The translations under genes and the position numbers were made by a program. Shown piece by piece: positions 28,738 through 37,617 of a DNA stretch of 64,000 nucleotides. Below the pieces are notes generated by a model. It saw only the letters and a list, made by a program, of their open reading frames with translations, had not been told where the DNA came from and searched no databases. This DNA is from Methanobacterium sp. (lineage in GTDB: Archaea; Methanobacteriota; Methanobacteria; Methanobacteriales; Methanobacteriaceae): assembly GCF_016217785.1 (NCBI RefSeq), contig NZ_JACRGA010000011.1:62001-126000 (forward strand), in the 5' to 3' direction. How positions within the stretch are numbered: the first letter of the stretch is position 1; each line of letters starts with the position of its first letter.

Positions 28738-29127
28738 ATGACATCTCCAGATAATGAACCCAGAATGGTTCTTTTTACACTGATCTGCCCGGAATGTGGT
28801 GTTGCAAACCCTGATAATTCACTAAATTGCATGGTTTGCGAAAGGGATCTCAGCAACATAGTCCTGTTTTTAGAGGATGACTCATTTGACCTAGAATTAA
28901 CCAGCGAATGTTTAATTGAATACCGAAAAAACTTTTGGGGTACTGATAGAACAGGCAAAGTTATAATCTACCCTTTATGTGAAATAACCAATATTGAATA
29001 TGGATCACCAATTACACGATTTAAATTTGATTATAATGGTGAAAGACATGTGATACCACTAAAGAAAGAGAATATGAAAAGATTAAAGGAAGTTCTTCCT
29101 AAACTAATTGCCAACAACCCTTATTAA
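28738..29127 (+). CDS. Zinc-ribbon protein with C-terminal PH-like domain
   Basis: A 129-residue protein. Residues 17-36 form a zinc ribbon (CPECGVANPDNSLNCMVC). The remaining 90 residues alternate short beta strands (DLELTSECLIEYRKN, GKVIIYPLCEITNIEYG, RFKFDYNGERHVIPL) and end in a helix (ENMKRLKEVLPKLI), a pattern like bacterial PH-type domains. No function known. It is the last plus-strand gene before the candidate RNA locus at 29.2-29.4 kb. Confidence 0.7.
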   Translation: MTSPDNEPRMVLFTLICPECGVANPDNSLNCMVCERDLSNIVLFLEDDSFDLELTSECLIEYRKNFWGTDRTGKVIIYPLCEITNIEYGSPITRFKFDYNGERHVIPLKKENMKRLKEVLPKLIANNPY

Positions 29128-29211
29128 TATATTTGAAATTCCCAAAGGGAGGATCCAAATTTCTGAAGACTGCAAATCATCCACAAAGGTTTTCAGATTA
29201 ACTCCCTTCAA

Positions 29212-29411
29212 CCGAAACATTTAAATAATGGAATAAGAGTACATGTGTATGTGTGTGTAGTACACATACAACCCCATAGGTTTCAACCTAACCTTTAACT
29301 CTATTTTTGGTTGGAACCAGAAACATGCTTCCAGAGATAAGCCATTTTTCCCCCCTACAAACCCCCTTAATCTCTGGAAGCTCCTTTTTACACCATAAGC
29401 CCATATTTATA
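29212..29411. ncRNA. Candidate structured non-coding RNA locus
   Basis: Three stems lie in tandem between convergent genes. TGTATGTGT (29246-29254) pairs with ACACATACA (29262-29270). GGTTTCAACC (29279-29288) pairs with GGTTGGAACC (29309-29318), with one G-U. GCTTCCAGAGAT (29327-29338) pairs perfectly with ATCTCTGGAAGC (29370-29381), and T5 follows on the plus strand. Plus-strand promoter: CCGAAACATTTAAATA (29212-29227) resembles BRE plus TATA and predicts a start near 29250. Minus-strand promoter: TATAAATAT (TATA at 29411-29404) predicts a start at about 29381, exactly the foot of the long stem. The strand is therefore open. Confidence 0.55.
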
Positions 29412-29520
29412 CCTAATTAAATATAATATTACCTAATAATATAATCTCTTATTAGTGATAATTCTATTATTAGTGACTATTATAGGCGTATAATGACCAT
29501 TTAATAGTTTTAATGATTAT

Positions 29521-30165
29521 TCATTCCTTTTTAGTAGTCTCACCAGTTTTCATTTTCAAATCAAATATCAGGGCCCATGCTTCTTCAACTTGCGGTGAAA
29601 AAGTGGAAGATGCCAGTTCTATGAACCTTTCCAGTGATTTGATTGCCTCCAGGTATTCATCCAGGAAGTTGTGTGCTGAACCTTTACCTGCCCATGCCTG
29701 AGCATTATTTGGATTCAACTCTGTGGCTCGAGTAAAAGATTCCAAAGCCTCTTTGAATTTCTTTAAACCGAAGAGCGCTGACCCGCGATTGTTCCAGACT
29801 TCATCATTTTCTTCTTCCAGTTCCAGTGAATGATCAAAGGAATTTACAGCCTCCTCAAACCTGGCCTGTGATGCATATAATACTCCCAGATTGGACCATG
29901 CCGGGGCATTGTCCGGTTCGAGATCAAGAGCCACCTCAAAAGACTCCTGAGCTTCATCCACTAATCCTACACGCGAAAGTGCAACCCCCCGAATGTCCCA
30001 TATCTTGCTGTTATCAGGGTCCAGTACCAGTGCATCATCAAAATATAAAAGAGCAGCCTTATAACTTCCCTGAGTGAAAAGCTCATTACCCTTCTCCAAG
30101 AGAGCAATTTTCTCTTTCTGATTCTTTTTTTCGCCTTTTTCAAGGTTATTATCCGTAGGATTCAA
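29521..30165 (-). CDS. Tetratricopeptide repeat protein
   Basis: A 214-residue soluble protein with about five TPR units from residue 25 to 195, recognisable by the repeated pattern AW(S/A)NLG..., ALFGLKKFKEALESFTRATE and LNPNNAQAWAGKGSAHNFL. TPR arrays are scaffolds for protein-protein contact; no partner domain is fused. The start is TTG with GGTGAT five bases upstream, and no in-frame ATG lies near. The lysine-rich N-terminus (EKGEKKNQKEK) is probably disordered. Confidence 0.88.
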   Translation of the reverse strand: MNPTDNNLEKGEKKNQKEKIALLEKGNELFTQGSYKAALLYFDDALVLDPDNSKIWDIRGVALSRVGLVDEAQESFEVALDLEPDNAPAWSNLGVLYASQARFEEAVNSFDHSLELEEENDEVWNNRGSALFGLKKFKEALESFTRATELNPNNAQAWAGKGSAHNFLDEYLEAIKSLERFIELASSTFSPQVEEAWALIFDLKMKTGETTKKE

Positions 30166-30385
30166 TTAAAATCACCAATAAATTTTCAATGTTATTTTAA
30201 AAAAATTCTTAAATAAACAATTCTAGGATGTATGGTTTCTAACATTGAATAATGCCCTTTATAGGTTAATCTTTTTTTCCATCGGATTTTTAATTAATAT
30301 TTTTCCTTTAATAATTTATCAAAAAAGTTCCTTAATATTTATCAAAAAAAACATTTATCAAAAAAACCCTTGTTTAAAAGAAACG

Positions 30386-30499
30386 GACTAAACTAATTGA
30401 TTTAGTCTAAAAATTTAGATTATCCCTAATGGTAAATCTCACATTATCTGCTCTTTATGTGGGGTTTTATGAATTTAAAGGCCTTATTTACCAACCATA
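30386..30499 (+). promoter_or_regulatory. Dyads and TATA box upstream of mntP
   Basis: GACTAAA (30386-30392) is the inverse of TTTAGTC (30401-30407), and GGTAAAT (30431-30437) is the inverse of ATTTACC (30486-30492). A TATA-like CATATAAG lies at 30492-30499 and predicts a start near 30520. The dyads lie upstream of the predicted start and may be metal-regulator operators. The rest of the gap from 30166 is AT-rich. Confidence 0.4.
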
Positions 30500-30533
30500 A
30501 CGCATATAAGTAGTGGGTGTACATGAATTAGAT

Positions 30534-31085
30534 ATGGATATTTTTTCGATGTTTTTTCTAGCAGTTGGTCTGGCCATGGATGCTTTCAGTGTATCCATCA
30601 CCAGGGGAATGCTTCTGAAATGTAATCTGAAGTATGCCCTCACCATTGCCATATTTTTCGGTGCATTCCAGGCTTTGATGCCTGTAGCTGGCTGGCTGGC
30701 AGGGGAACAGTTAGCAGTGCTGGTTGAGCTCTGGGCGCCCTGGATTGCTTTCATCCTACTATTAATAATCGGAGGGAAGATGATCTATGAGGGCTTATCA
30801 CCAGAAGATGATGACGTGTGCCAGGTTTTCTCCCTTAAAGATATTTTAATTCTGTCAGTTGCCACCAGTATTGATGCATTTGCAGTGGGTGTAACCTTCG
30901 CATTTTTAAACACCCCCATTCTCCTGCCCATCGTGATTATAGGGCTGGTAACCTTTGCATTATCATTCCTGGGAGTTTATCTCGGAAAAAGAGTAGGACA
31001 CCTCTTTGGAAGTAAAATTGAAGTTTTAGGAGGTTTGATTTTGATAGGAATTGGATTCAAGATCCTCCTGGAAAACCTAATTTGA
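30534..31085 (+). CDS. mntP: Manganese efflux pump MntP
   Basis: A 183-residue six-helix membrane protein that exports Mn(II). The two homologous halves each carry the MDAF/IDAF signature with intramembrane Asp: LAVGLAMDAFSVSITRG near residue 9-25 and VATSIDAFAVGVTFAF near 118-133. This matches the MntP/YebN family. The open frame reaches a GTG at 30513, but the predicted transcription start lies downstream of it and the ATG at 30534 gives the normal N-terminus. Dyads upstream suggest metal control. Confidence 0.93.
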   Translation: MDIFSMFFLAVGLAMDAFSVSITRGMLLKCNLKYALTIAIFFGAFQALMPVAGWLAGEQLAVLVELWAPWIAFILLLIIGGKMIYEGLSPEDDDVCQVFSLKDILILSVATSIDAFAVGVTFAFLNTPILLPIVIIGLVTFALSFLGVYLGKRVGHLFGSKIEVLGGLILIGIGFKILLENLI

Positions 31086-31207
31086 TAGATCTCCCGAACC
31101 CCCATTCATCTTTAATAAGGAAAGGATAAAATCAAGGAAAGGATAAAATTTCCTTAAGGAATTAATAAATCAACTTCTAGGCAATGATCAACCTCAAGGA
31201 CCAATAT

Positions 31208-32704
31208 TCAATCTGCTTTTAGAATCGCCAACACCAGGTCATCAGGATTTACTTCTAGGGAGATGGTTTTTGATTTTATCTCTTCTAAAATCTCTGCTGG
31301 TGAAAGATCATGATTTTGGATAACCATCTGCTCTAATACTTCTTTCCCGGAAGATTCTGGACTTTCTAAAACCTGAATTACGCCATCAGTATAGAATAAG
31401 AGCAGATCACCACTTTCAATCTTTATTTTGTGTTTTTCAAGCTGAATATTTTCCAGTCGGCCCAAGGATTTAACCCCCTTTGCAAGCTCGCTTAACTGGT
31501 TTGTTTTGTTCCTGAAAATTAATGGAGGGCTGTGGGCTGCGTTAACATAGTTGAAACAACGATTTTTAGTGTCCAATTCACCGTATAGAATAGTAATGAA
31601 AATTTCAGGACCAATATCAACTGCAATTAGATTGTTTAAATATTTTAAAAGGGTTTGGGGGTTTTGATTTTTTGCTTCTCCCCTGATTATGGTTCTAGAA
31701 AGAGCCATGAGTAATGATGCCGGGAAGCTGTCTCCAGTAACATCCGCAATCACAATACCTGTTTTTTCAGGGGATACTGGTATGAAGTCATAGAAGTCCC
31801 CTCCAACCTCATGTGCAGGGATGTTCAAAGCTGCAACACTAAAACCGGGAATAGAAGGTAGTTCTTCAGGTAAGAAGCTCTTCTGGATTTTACTGGCCAC
31901 CTTTAACTCATGTTTTTTACGTTCCAGTTCATCAAAATAAAGGTCACGCTGCTTGATTGTTTCCCGTTCCCGGAGGAGGTTGGAAATGATGAAGGCAAAT
32001 ATGAACATTCCCAATGCATTGGAGACAATTATGGGTATGGTGAGCTCCTCCACCACTGCCAGTGCCTTGGAGTAGGGTTGGGCAATGGCCAGGTTAATGA
32101 GAAGGTGCAGGGATTCCATTAAAACTGCAAAAACCACCGCCCAAAATATTCCCACGAAGCGGCGTTTATTAATGAGGAAGATCAGACCAGCGAATAATCC
32201 GGCCAGTATGGTGGAAAGGGCACAGGGGACAGCTGTAAAACCACCCAAACTCAAACGGTACAATCCACCAATTAGACCAGCACCCAGTCCCACGATAGGT
32301 CCCCCAATAAGACCTGCCACCATGGGGCCTAGATCCCTTACATTGGCCATGGCCCCGAAAACATCCACCCCTGAGTATGTTCCAAAGATAGAAATTGCCC
32401 CAAAGATAACAATAAGTATGGCCTGGTTTTTAATGGTGAATTTTCCCTCCAGAACCTCTGTGAACACATTTAAACGACTCACAACATAAGCGATGACCAC
32501 AATTACACATGCTTTTTCTACCAGAACCAGGAGACTGTGCTGTACTGAGGACATTGGCATTTCATGAAATTGTAGAATTAAAAGAACACTGACACTGCCT
32601 ATGATAGCCATGATGGCATGAATGTACATTATAGGGACTTCTTCATCCCCTGCCAGATAATTCCTGATCTTGTAGATTCTGTCCCTGAATGTGTTTTTTG
32701 ACAT
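31208..32704 (-). CDS. Membrane sensor protein phosphatase (SpoIIE/PP2C type)
   Basis: About 498 residues. The N-terminal half has six or so membrane helices, resembling the 5TM-5TMR_LYT sensor module (GPMVAGLIGGPIVGLGAGLI), then a linker helix (ELERKKHELKVASKIQKSFL), then a PP2C-type SpoIIE phosphatase domain. Metal-binding motifs are VGGDFYDF, IADVTGDSFPASLLMA and, at the end, NPDDLVLAILK. Such proteins dephosphorylate serine/threonine phosphoproteins, often anti-sigma-like antagonists in bacteria. In archaea the partner is unknown. The chosen ATG gives MSKNTFRDRI; a TTG lies 12 codons upstream. Confidence 0.88.
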   Translation of the reverse strand: MSKNTFRDRIYKIRNYLAGDEEVPIMYIHAIMAIIGSVSVLLILQFHEMPMSSVQHSLLVLVEKACVIVVIAYVVSRLNVFTEVLEGKFTIKNQAILIVIFGAISIFGTYSGVDVFGAMANVRDLGPMVAGLIGGPIVGLGAGLIGGLYRLSLGGFTAVPCALSTILAGLFAGLIFLINKRRFVGIFWAVVFAVLMESLHLLINLAIAQPYSKALAVVEELTIPIIVSNALGMFIFAFIISNLLRERETIKQRDLYFDELERKKHELKVASKIQKSFLPEELPSIPGFSVAALNIPAHEVGGDFYDFIPVSPEKTGIVIADVTGDSFPASLLMALSRTIIRGEAKNQNPQTLLKYLNNLIAVDIGPEIFITILYGELDTKNRCFNYVNAAHSPPLIFRNKTNQLSELAKGVKSLGRLENIQLEKHKIKIESGDLLLFYTDGVIQVLESPESSGKEVLEQMVIQNHDLSPAEILEEIKSKTISLEVNPDDLVLAILKAD

Positions 32705-32887
32705 GACCTTTGAAACTCCCTTATTGTGATAACCGTGCAACTAAAATTAGTATAATTATATGTGACAGATGGATCTAATCTCATTATACATTTTCTTTAA
32801 TAATATTAAAAGGATTCTATATAAAAAATAGGCAACCCCCTATCTAAACTTAGATGAACTTATATCTAAAACTTGAATTTATGTATA

Positions 32888-34639
32888 ATGAGTGCCATGG
32901 CAGATAAAGAAAAACTAATTTCAATTCTAAAACGAATTGATGGAAGGGGTTACAAAGCATATCTGGATTTAAAGGGTAGCTATGATTTTGGTCTTTTTTC
33001 ACTTTTCATTGATCATGTGCAGAGAGATCCCTTCGCCAGCCCCTCCCTACTGCGGGTGGAAGTTTATGAAAACTCATTTCCTGACAAACTATACCATAAT
33101 CCTAACCGTAAGATTGCACTAGAGGATTACATCTCCCGGGCCTTCAGTGAAGGTATAAAGAAGTTAGCTGGTGACAGGAGAGGAAGTGGGAAAAGTGGGA
33201 TTTTACACATTGATCATGGTAATCAGGAGATACTCCAGCGCAGCAGTGTGAACATCAGTTCAGATATCCTGGAAATACGTTTTCAGGTGGGTTTACCTGC
33301 CAGAGGCAGGAGGGTGATGGGCTTTGAAGCTCAGAGGATCTTGATGAAAATTTTACCGGAAATTGTTAATAATTCCTGTTTTTATGAGAATCTCACTTCA
33401 GCTGAATTAACCCAACATATTCAGTGCTTTGAAGATACAGAATATATTCGCAGCCAGCTTAGGGAACAGGAATTGGTGGCTTTCATTGCAGATGGCGCTA
33501 TTCTTCCGCGTGAAAGCGGTGTTTCAGATAAACCACTCATAAATGCTGTGTCATTCAAATCACCATCTTCCCTCCAAGTAGCTATGGAAACAAGTAAAGA
33601 GTGTTCTGTTGTGGGTATGGGGATTCCAGAAGGTGTGACTCTTATTGTGGGTGGCGGTTACCATGGAAAGTCCACCCTGCTCAGGGCAGTTGAGCTAGGA
33701 GTGTACAACCATATTCCTGGAGACGGCAGGGAACTGGTAATCACCAGGGAGGATGCTGTTAAAATAAGGGCAGAAGATGGGCGTTCTGTTGAAAAAGTGG
33801 ATGTTAAAAGCTTCATCCACCATCCTCCTGGAATTGGAGATACTACAAAGTTTTCCACGGAAAATGCCTCGGGCTCCACCTCACAGGCTGCCAACATTAT
33901 CGAAACGTTGGAAGCAGGTTCAAAACTCCTTTTATTCGATGAGGACACATCAGCAACAAATTTCATGATCCGGGATGAAAGAATGCAACGTCTGGTCAGC
34001 AAGGATAAAGAACCCATCACTCCATTCATTGATCGGGTTAGTGAGCTTTATGAAGATCACGGAGTTTCATCGGTACTGGTAATGGGTGGATCTGGTGATT
34101 ACTTCCAGAAGGCAGATACAGTTATTATGATGGACCACTATCAGCCCCATAACGTTACCCAGGAGGCTAGAAAGGTTGCAGAAGAAATGCCCATTAATAG
34201 GGAAACTGAATCAAAGGGCAAATTCCATTACCGGCAGCGTTACCCTCGCCCGGAATCCATCAAACCATATAAAGGAAAAAGACTGAAACTGGATAGTAGG
34301 GGTGTTTCTAACCTGATTATTGGCCCCGAAACAATTGATCTTTCCCAGGTAGAGCAGTTGGTTGAATCCAGCCAGACACGGGCCATTGGCTACGCTCTTT
34401 ACCAGTTCCATAAAAATTATAAACAGAAATCAGACGGACCTTCCAGTAAAGAGGATTCTAAAACAGAGGATTTTAGGATAGAAGATGTTCTGGACTATCT
34501 GGAAAACTGTATCAACAGGGAAGGGCTTGATTTCCTTGCACCACCAGGCAGGAAGCAACCCCATAACCTTGCCAGGCCCCGTAGATATGAAATTGCTGCA
34601 GCTATGAACCGTCTACGGACATTAGCTGTGCATAGTTGA
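32888..34639 (+). CDS. ABC-class ATPase (PF09818 family)
   Basis: About 583 residues. This is the predicted ABC-class ATPase family, neither transporter subunit nor typical SMC. Walker A is VGGGYHGKSTLLRA near residue 254, a signature-like region is ENASGSTSQAANI, and Walker B is KLLLFDEDTSATNFMIRD. The N-terminal 240 residues form the family-specific domain (GRGYKAYLDLKGSYDFGLFSLFIDHVQRDPFASPS begins it; quoted in parts elsewhere). The function is unknown. The ATG at 32888 and the ATG three codons later are both reasonable; a TATA-like CTATATAA lies near 32818. Confidence 0.88.
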   Translation: MSAMADKEKLISILKRIDGRGYKAYLDLKGSYDFGLFSLFIDHVQRDPFASPSLLRVEVYENSFPDKLYHNPNRKIALEDYISRAFSEGIKKLAGDRRGSGKSGILHIDHGNQEILQRSSVNISSDILEIRFQVGLPARGRRVMGFEAQRILMKILPEIVNNSCFYENLTSAELTQHIQCFEDTEYIRSQLREQELVAFIADGAILPRESGVSDKPLINAVSFKSPSSLQVAMETSKECSVVGMGIPEGVTLIVGGGYHGKSTLLRAVELGVYNHIPGDGRELVITREDAVKIRAEDGRSVEKVDVKSFIHHPPGIGDTTKFSTENASGSTSQAANIIETLEAGSKLLLFDEDTSATNFMIRDERMQRLVSKDKEPITPFIDRVSELYEDHGVSSVLVMGGSGDYFQKADTVIMMDHYQPHNVTQEARKVAEEMPINRETESKGKFHYRQRYPRPESIKPYKGKRLKLDSRGVSNLIIGPETIDLSQVEQLVESSQTRAIGYALYQFHKNYKQKSDGPSSKEDSKTEDFRIEDVLDYLENCINREGLDFLAPPGRKQPHNLARPRRYEIAAAMNRLRTLAVHS

Positions 34640-34740
34640 GGAATCAGTTAATTGATTGGAACTATCCGTCATGATTAGTTTGGAACTATCAGTTCATGAT
34701 TAGCGGATATGAAGAATTGGAAGATTTGGCACCTAAGCTA

Positions 34741-34792
34741 GATATATACACCTTGAGACGGTTGGGAATGATGTTTAGAAACACTTTCAACC
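34741..34792 (+). other. Hairpin in the gap after the ABC ATPase
   Basis: GGTTGGGA (34760-34767) pairs with TTTCAACC (34785-34792) through eight pairs including two G-U, and TGTTT/AAACA can extend it inside. GATATATAC (34741-34749) just upstream is TATA-like. The gap also holds a diverged direct repeat of TTGGAACTATC (34659 and 34680). Confidence 0.3.
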
Positions 34793-34937
34793 TAGTATCC
34801 ACCAAAATAAATGGAAAAATACTAAGGCTAATGAACCTCTAATAAATACTAAAGAATGTATTGAATTATTATATCGATTCAGTTAATAATCAGAAAAATT
34901 GTTAAAGAAAAATTGTTAAAGATATAGGAGGTATTCT

Positions 34938-35276
34938 ATGGTTTACTGTCATAATTGTGGTACAAAGAACGAGGACGATGCTGAATTTTGTTCTAAATGT
35001 GGAGAGCCCCTGCGAGATGTGAGGGATGATTATGAGGGAAGGCGCCGCCATCACCACCGTGATGATCGCTACTACCGCCAGAGAAATGAATGTTTCGGAC
35101 TTCCCCATGGTAACATAATTGGACCTCTTATAGGTGGAATTATACTAATTTTAATAGGCCTTGCTTCATTTACAGGATTCCAAAACATTTGGACATATAT
35201 CTGGCCCGCTATTATCATCATTATAGGCCTATTGATTATAGTAGGTGCAATTTACGGTTCCCGAAGAAAACATTGA
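34938..35276 (+). CDS. Zinc-ribbon membrane protein
   Basis: A 112-residue protein. The N-terminal zinc ribbon is CHNCGTKNEDDAEFCSKCG (residues 4-22). A charged His/Arg-rich linker (GRRRHHHRDDRYYRQR) follows, then two membrane helices (GPLIGGIILILIGLASF and WPAIIIIIGLLIIVGAIY) and a basic tail. This architecture is frequent in methanogens and has no assigned function; it is like the N-terminal part of the protease at 7646 without the enzyme. GGAGGTATT precedes the ATG. Confidence 0.75.
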   Translation: MVYCHNCGTKNEDDAEFCSKCGEPLRDVRDDYEGRRRHHHRDDRYYRQRNECFGLPHGNIIGPLIGGIILILIGLASFTGFQNIWTYIWPAIIIIIGLLIIVGAIYGSRRKH

Positions 35277-35329
35277 TCCAATTATCCACAGATAAAGAGG
35301 GGTGAATCAAGCCCCTATTTTAGAGATAC

Positions 35330-35401
35330 TTTAGGAATACTGGCCTATTTAGGAATACTAGCCTATTTGGGAATACTAGCCTATTCATGGATACTGCTTG
35401 A
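35330..35401. repeat. 18-bp tandem repeat, three to four copies
   Basis: TTTAGGAATACTAGCCTA occurs three times with single changes (35330, 35348, 35366), and a fourth decayed copy ends at 35401. Confidence 0.85.
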
Positions 35402-35447
35402 ACTTATCCCCTATTTTATTTATGGATACAGATTGAAACTTATTTTT

Positions 35448-36170
35448 TTATTCGTAAATACAGTATGATTTTTCTTCACAATTCCGACAGATAATTTCAT
35501 GATTGTTTTCTGAAGCAGCTATTCTGGCTAATATAAAGAACAAAACCAGAAGAAGGAAATAAGATTCAATTAAGAGATTTTCTTTAACTGTATCCAGACC
35601 AATCAGTATCATTACGGATCCAGTGACCAGTGCCATGTTAGAAACAATTTTCAATTTTTTCCCCAGTTTTAAAAAGATTATTAACATCAGGGCCAGGAAA
35701 ACCATCACCAGTCCTGTCCAGAAAGAGATTTCCCCATAGATTAGGGGTAATCCATAAAAATAATAAAATAAGATTCCAATAACTGCCATAATAGCCCCGA
35801 TTAGTAGTCCTGAACAGCCGGGACAGTATTTACTCCCCCTGATAATGATGGTGTGGGATTCAAATTTCCCACAATCCGGATGATGACCTTCAAATTGCAT
35901 ATTATTCATTTTTTCAGGATCTAAAGATTTTTTATCAAATTTTTTAAATTCCAATAATCCCTTACATAGTTTGGGATAAATTGCTGCCAGGATTCCCAGA
36001 AGGCATATGGCAATAAAAATAGATATAATCAGTGGTTTTTGAAAATCATATAATATTTCAGATTCAGGGGCCCATAGATACATGGCCAGCAGGAGGAAAA
36101 GGCCTGAAAACGAAATCACTGCCAAAACATTACGACTGAGATAGGATTGCCCGACAGTTTTCCGGTTCAA
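35448..36170 (-). CDS. Cys-motif membrane protein, unknown
   Basis: A 240-residue protein with about seven membrane helices in two blocks (residues 12-65 and 120-215). Between them a conserved-looking loop HHPDCGKFESHTI...KYCPGCSG, and a C-terminal ICRNCEEKSYC, supply six Cys/His that could bind metal. The loop resembles the G-x-C arrangement in DUF2085-type membrane proteins, but I cannot assign it. The start is TTG, overlapping the upstream radical-SAM stop as TTGA, with GAGGGAT five bases before it, so translation is coupled to that gene. Confidence 0.7.
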   Translation of the reverse strand: MNRKTVGQSYLSRNVLAVISFSGLFLLLAMYLWAPESEILYDFQKPLIISIFIAICLLGILAAIYPKLCKGLLEFKKFDKKSLDPEKMNNMQFEGHHPDCGKFESHTIIIRGSKYCPGCSGLLIGAIMAVIGILFYYFYGLPLIYGEISFWTGLVMVFLALMLIIFLKLGKKLKIVSNMALVTGSVMILIGLDTVKENLLIESYFLLLVLFFILARIAASENNHEIICRNCEEKSYCIYE

Positions 36171-37591
36171 TATAAATCCCTCAATGCTTGCAGGAGACCC
36201 TGACCTGCCATATAACGATAAGTTTGCCGTTTGAATTTATTCCGTGAAAACACTCCTGAAATTCTTCTCCTCATACTACCATAAAAACTCCGGTAACACT
36301 GGTATAACTCTTCCTGGACTTCCATTCGAGTGAGATGTTCAGTGGGCATAACTGCATGCACCATATCGTAGTTGGCCCAGTTATTATCTTCCAACCATCC
36401 TTGCTTACTGGCAGTTTCATAGAGTGGGGTTCCAGGGAAGGGGGTTAGGATCATGAAAATTGCTAAATCCGGATCCACGTAGTTAACGAAATCACGTAAT
36501 CCCTGTATGGATTCATGGGAATCCTTCCGATCCCCGGTGATCAGTGTTGCCTGGGAAAAGATATCGTTTTCCTTCAAAAGATCCATTGAAAGCTTTGCAT
36601 CACTGGCTTTAATCCCCTTATGGTAATCCTGAAGCACCTCATTATCATGCCGCTCCAACCCGGCCATTATCCAGTAGTTACCTGCTTTTCTCAGTTTAGG
36701 GAGGTTGTGTTTATTTTTTATAATTTCGTCACTTCTGGCCTGCATAAACCAGGTTATATCCTCAGAAAGTCCCCTGTTGATAATTTCATCACACAGGGCA
36801 CTTGTTCTCTTGCCCAGTCCCAAGTTGTCATCAGTTAACCACAGGAAGCTGATCCCGTACTCGTTGTAGATGTGTTCCATTTCATCGGCAATTCTAGCAG
36901 GGGATTTTGGTCTCCATTTACCTCCCCAGTGCTGCCACTGTGAGCAGAAAGTACATTTATAGGCGCACCCCCGGGATGCTTCCACCAGGGCATATCCTGC
37001 ACCAGTATAGGCCATCATTTTGAAGTTGTATTTCTTCATGTGTTGACTGACAAAATGATAACCCGGGAATGGAAGGTCATCCAGGTTCTTGATGAATGGA
37101 CGGGGCGGATTGTGGAAGATTTTAGTGCCATTTCTAAAGGAAAGTCCTTTAACATCTACTGGTGACTGGTTATTATCCAGACCTCTTACCAGTTCATAGA
37201 GGGTGACTTCTCCCTCACCTCGCACCACAAAATCAATTTCAGGATAGGTGGAGAGACTCTCATCAGCCAGTGCCGTGAAATGCTGACCACCAACCACTGT
37301 TTTTACATCAGGATTAGCTTTTTTAGCTATTTCCACTGCCCTAAGGACAGTGAAGGTGTTACATGTTGCCAGGGCACTGAGGACCACCACATCTGGTTCT
37401 GCCTGTTCCAGGTGATGCTGGAGTTTCTTCCACCCAAAGCCTTCAGCCTGGGAATCCACCACCTGAATATCCCAAGTATCATTCTTAGACTCCAGATATG
37501 CGGCTAACTGGAGTATCCCCAATGGTGGGGGCATGTATTCACCCATGACAAACCAGAATACCTTGGGTGGTTCCACAAATAAGACTTTCAT
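36167..37591 (-). CDS. B12-binding domain radical SAM protein
   Basis: A 474-residue protein. Residues 1-135 form a cobalamin-binding-like Rossmann domain (MKVLFVEPPK, PPPLGILQLAAYLE, VVGGQHFTALAD). The radical SAM domain begins near 200 with the 4Fe-4S motif CAYKCTFC (Cys209, 213, 216), followed by WLTDDNLGLG and WIMAGLERHD. This is the BchE/methyltransferase-like class, whose members methylate or rearrange unactivated carbons. The substrate is unknown. The ATG at 37591 has GGAGAGG upstream. It is coupled to the membrane protein downstream, and 26 bases separate it from the molybdopterin oxidoreductase upstream: a three-gene operon. Confidence 0.88.
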   Translation of the reverse strand: MKVLFVEPPKVFWFVMGEYMPPPLGILQLAAYLESKNDTWDIQVVDSQAEGFGWKKLQHHLEQAEPDVVVLSALATCNTFTVLRAVEIAKKANPDVKTVVGGQHFTALADESLSTYPEIDFVVRGEGEVTLYELVRGLDNNQSPVDVKGLSFRNGTKIFHNPPRPFIKNLDDLPFPGYHFVSQHMKKYNFKMMAYTGAGYALVEASRGCAYKCTFCSQWQHWGGKWRPKSPARIADEMEHIYNEYGISFLWLTDDNLGLGKRTSALCDEIINRGLSEDITWFMQARSDEIIKNKHNLPKLRKAGNYWIMAGLERHDNEVLQDYHKGIKASDAKLSMDLLKENDIFSQATLITGDRKDSHESIQGLRDFVNYVDPDLAIFMILTPFPGTPLYETASKQGWLEDNNWANYDMVHAVMPTEHLTRMEVQEELYQCYRSFYGSMRRRISGVFSRNKFKRQTYRYMAGQGLLQALRDLY

Positions 37592-37617
37592 TAAATAAAC
37601 CTCTCCTATTCCTTGCA

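Noticed and set aside
30166..30533. yybP-ykoY manganese riboswitch upstream of mntP
   Set aside because: The stretch is AT-rich, and neither the conserved loop sequences nor the four-way junction of that riboswitch can be seen.
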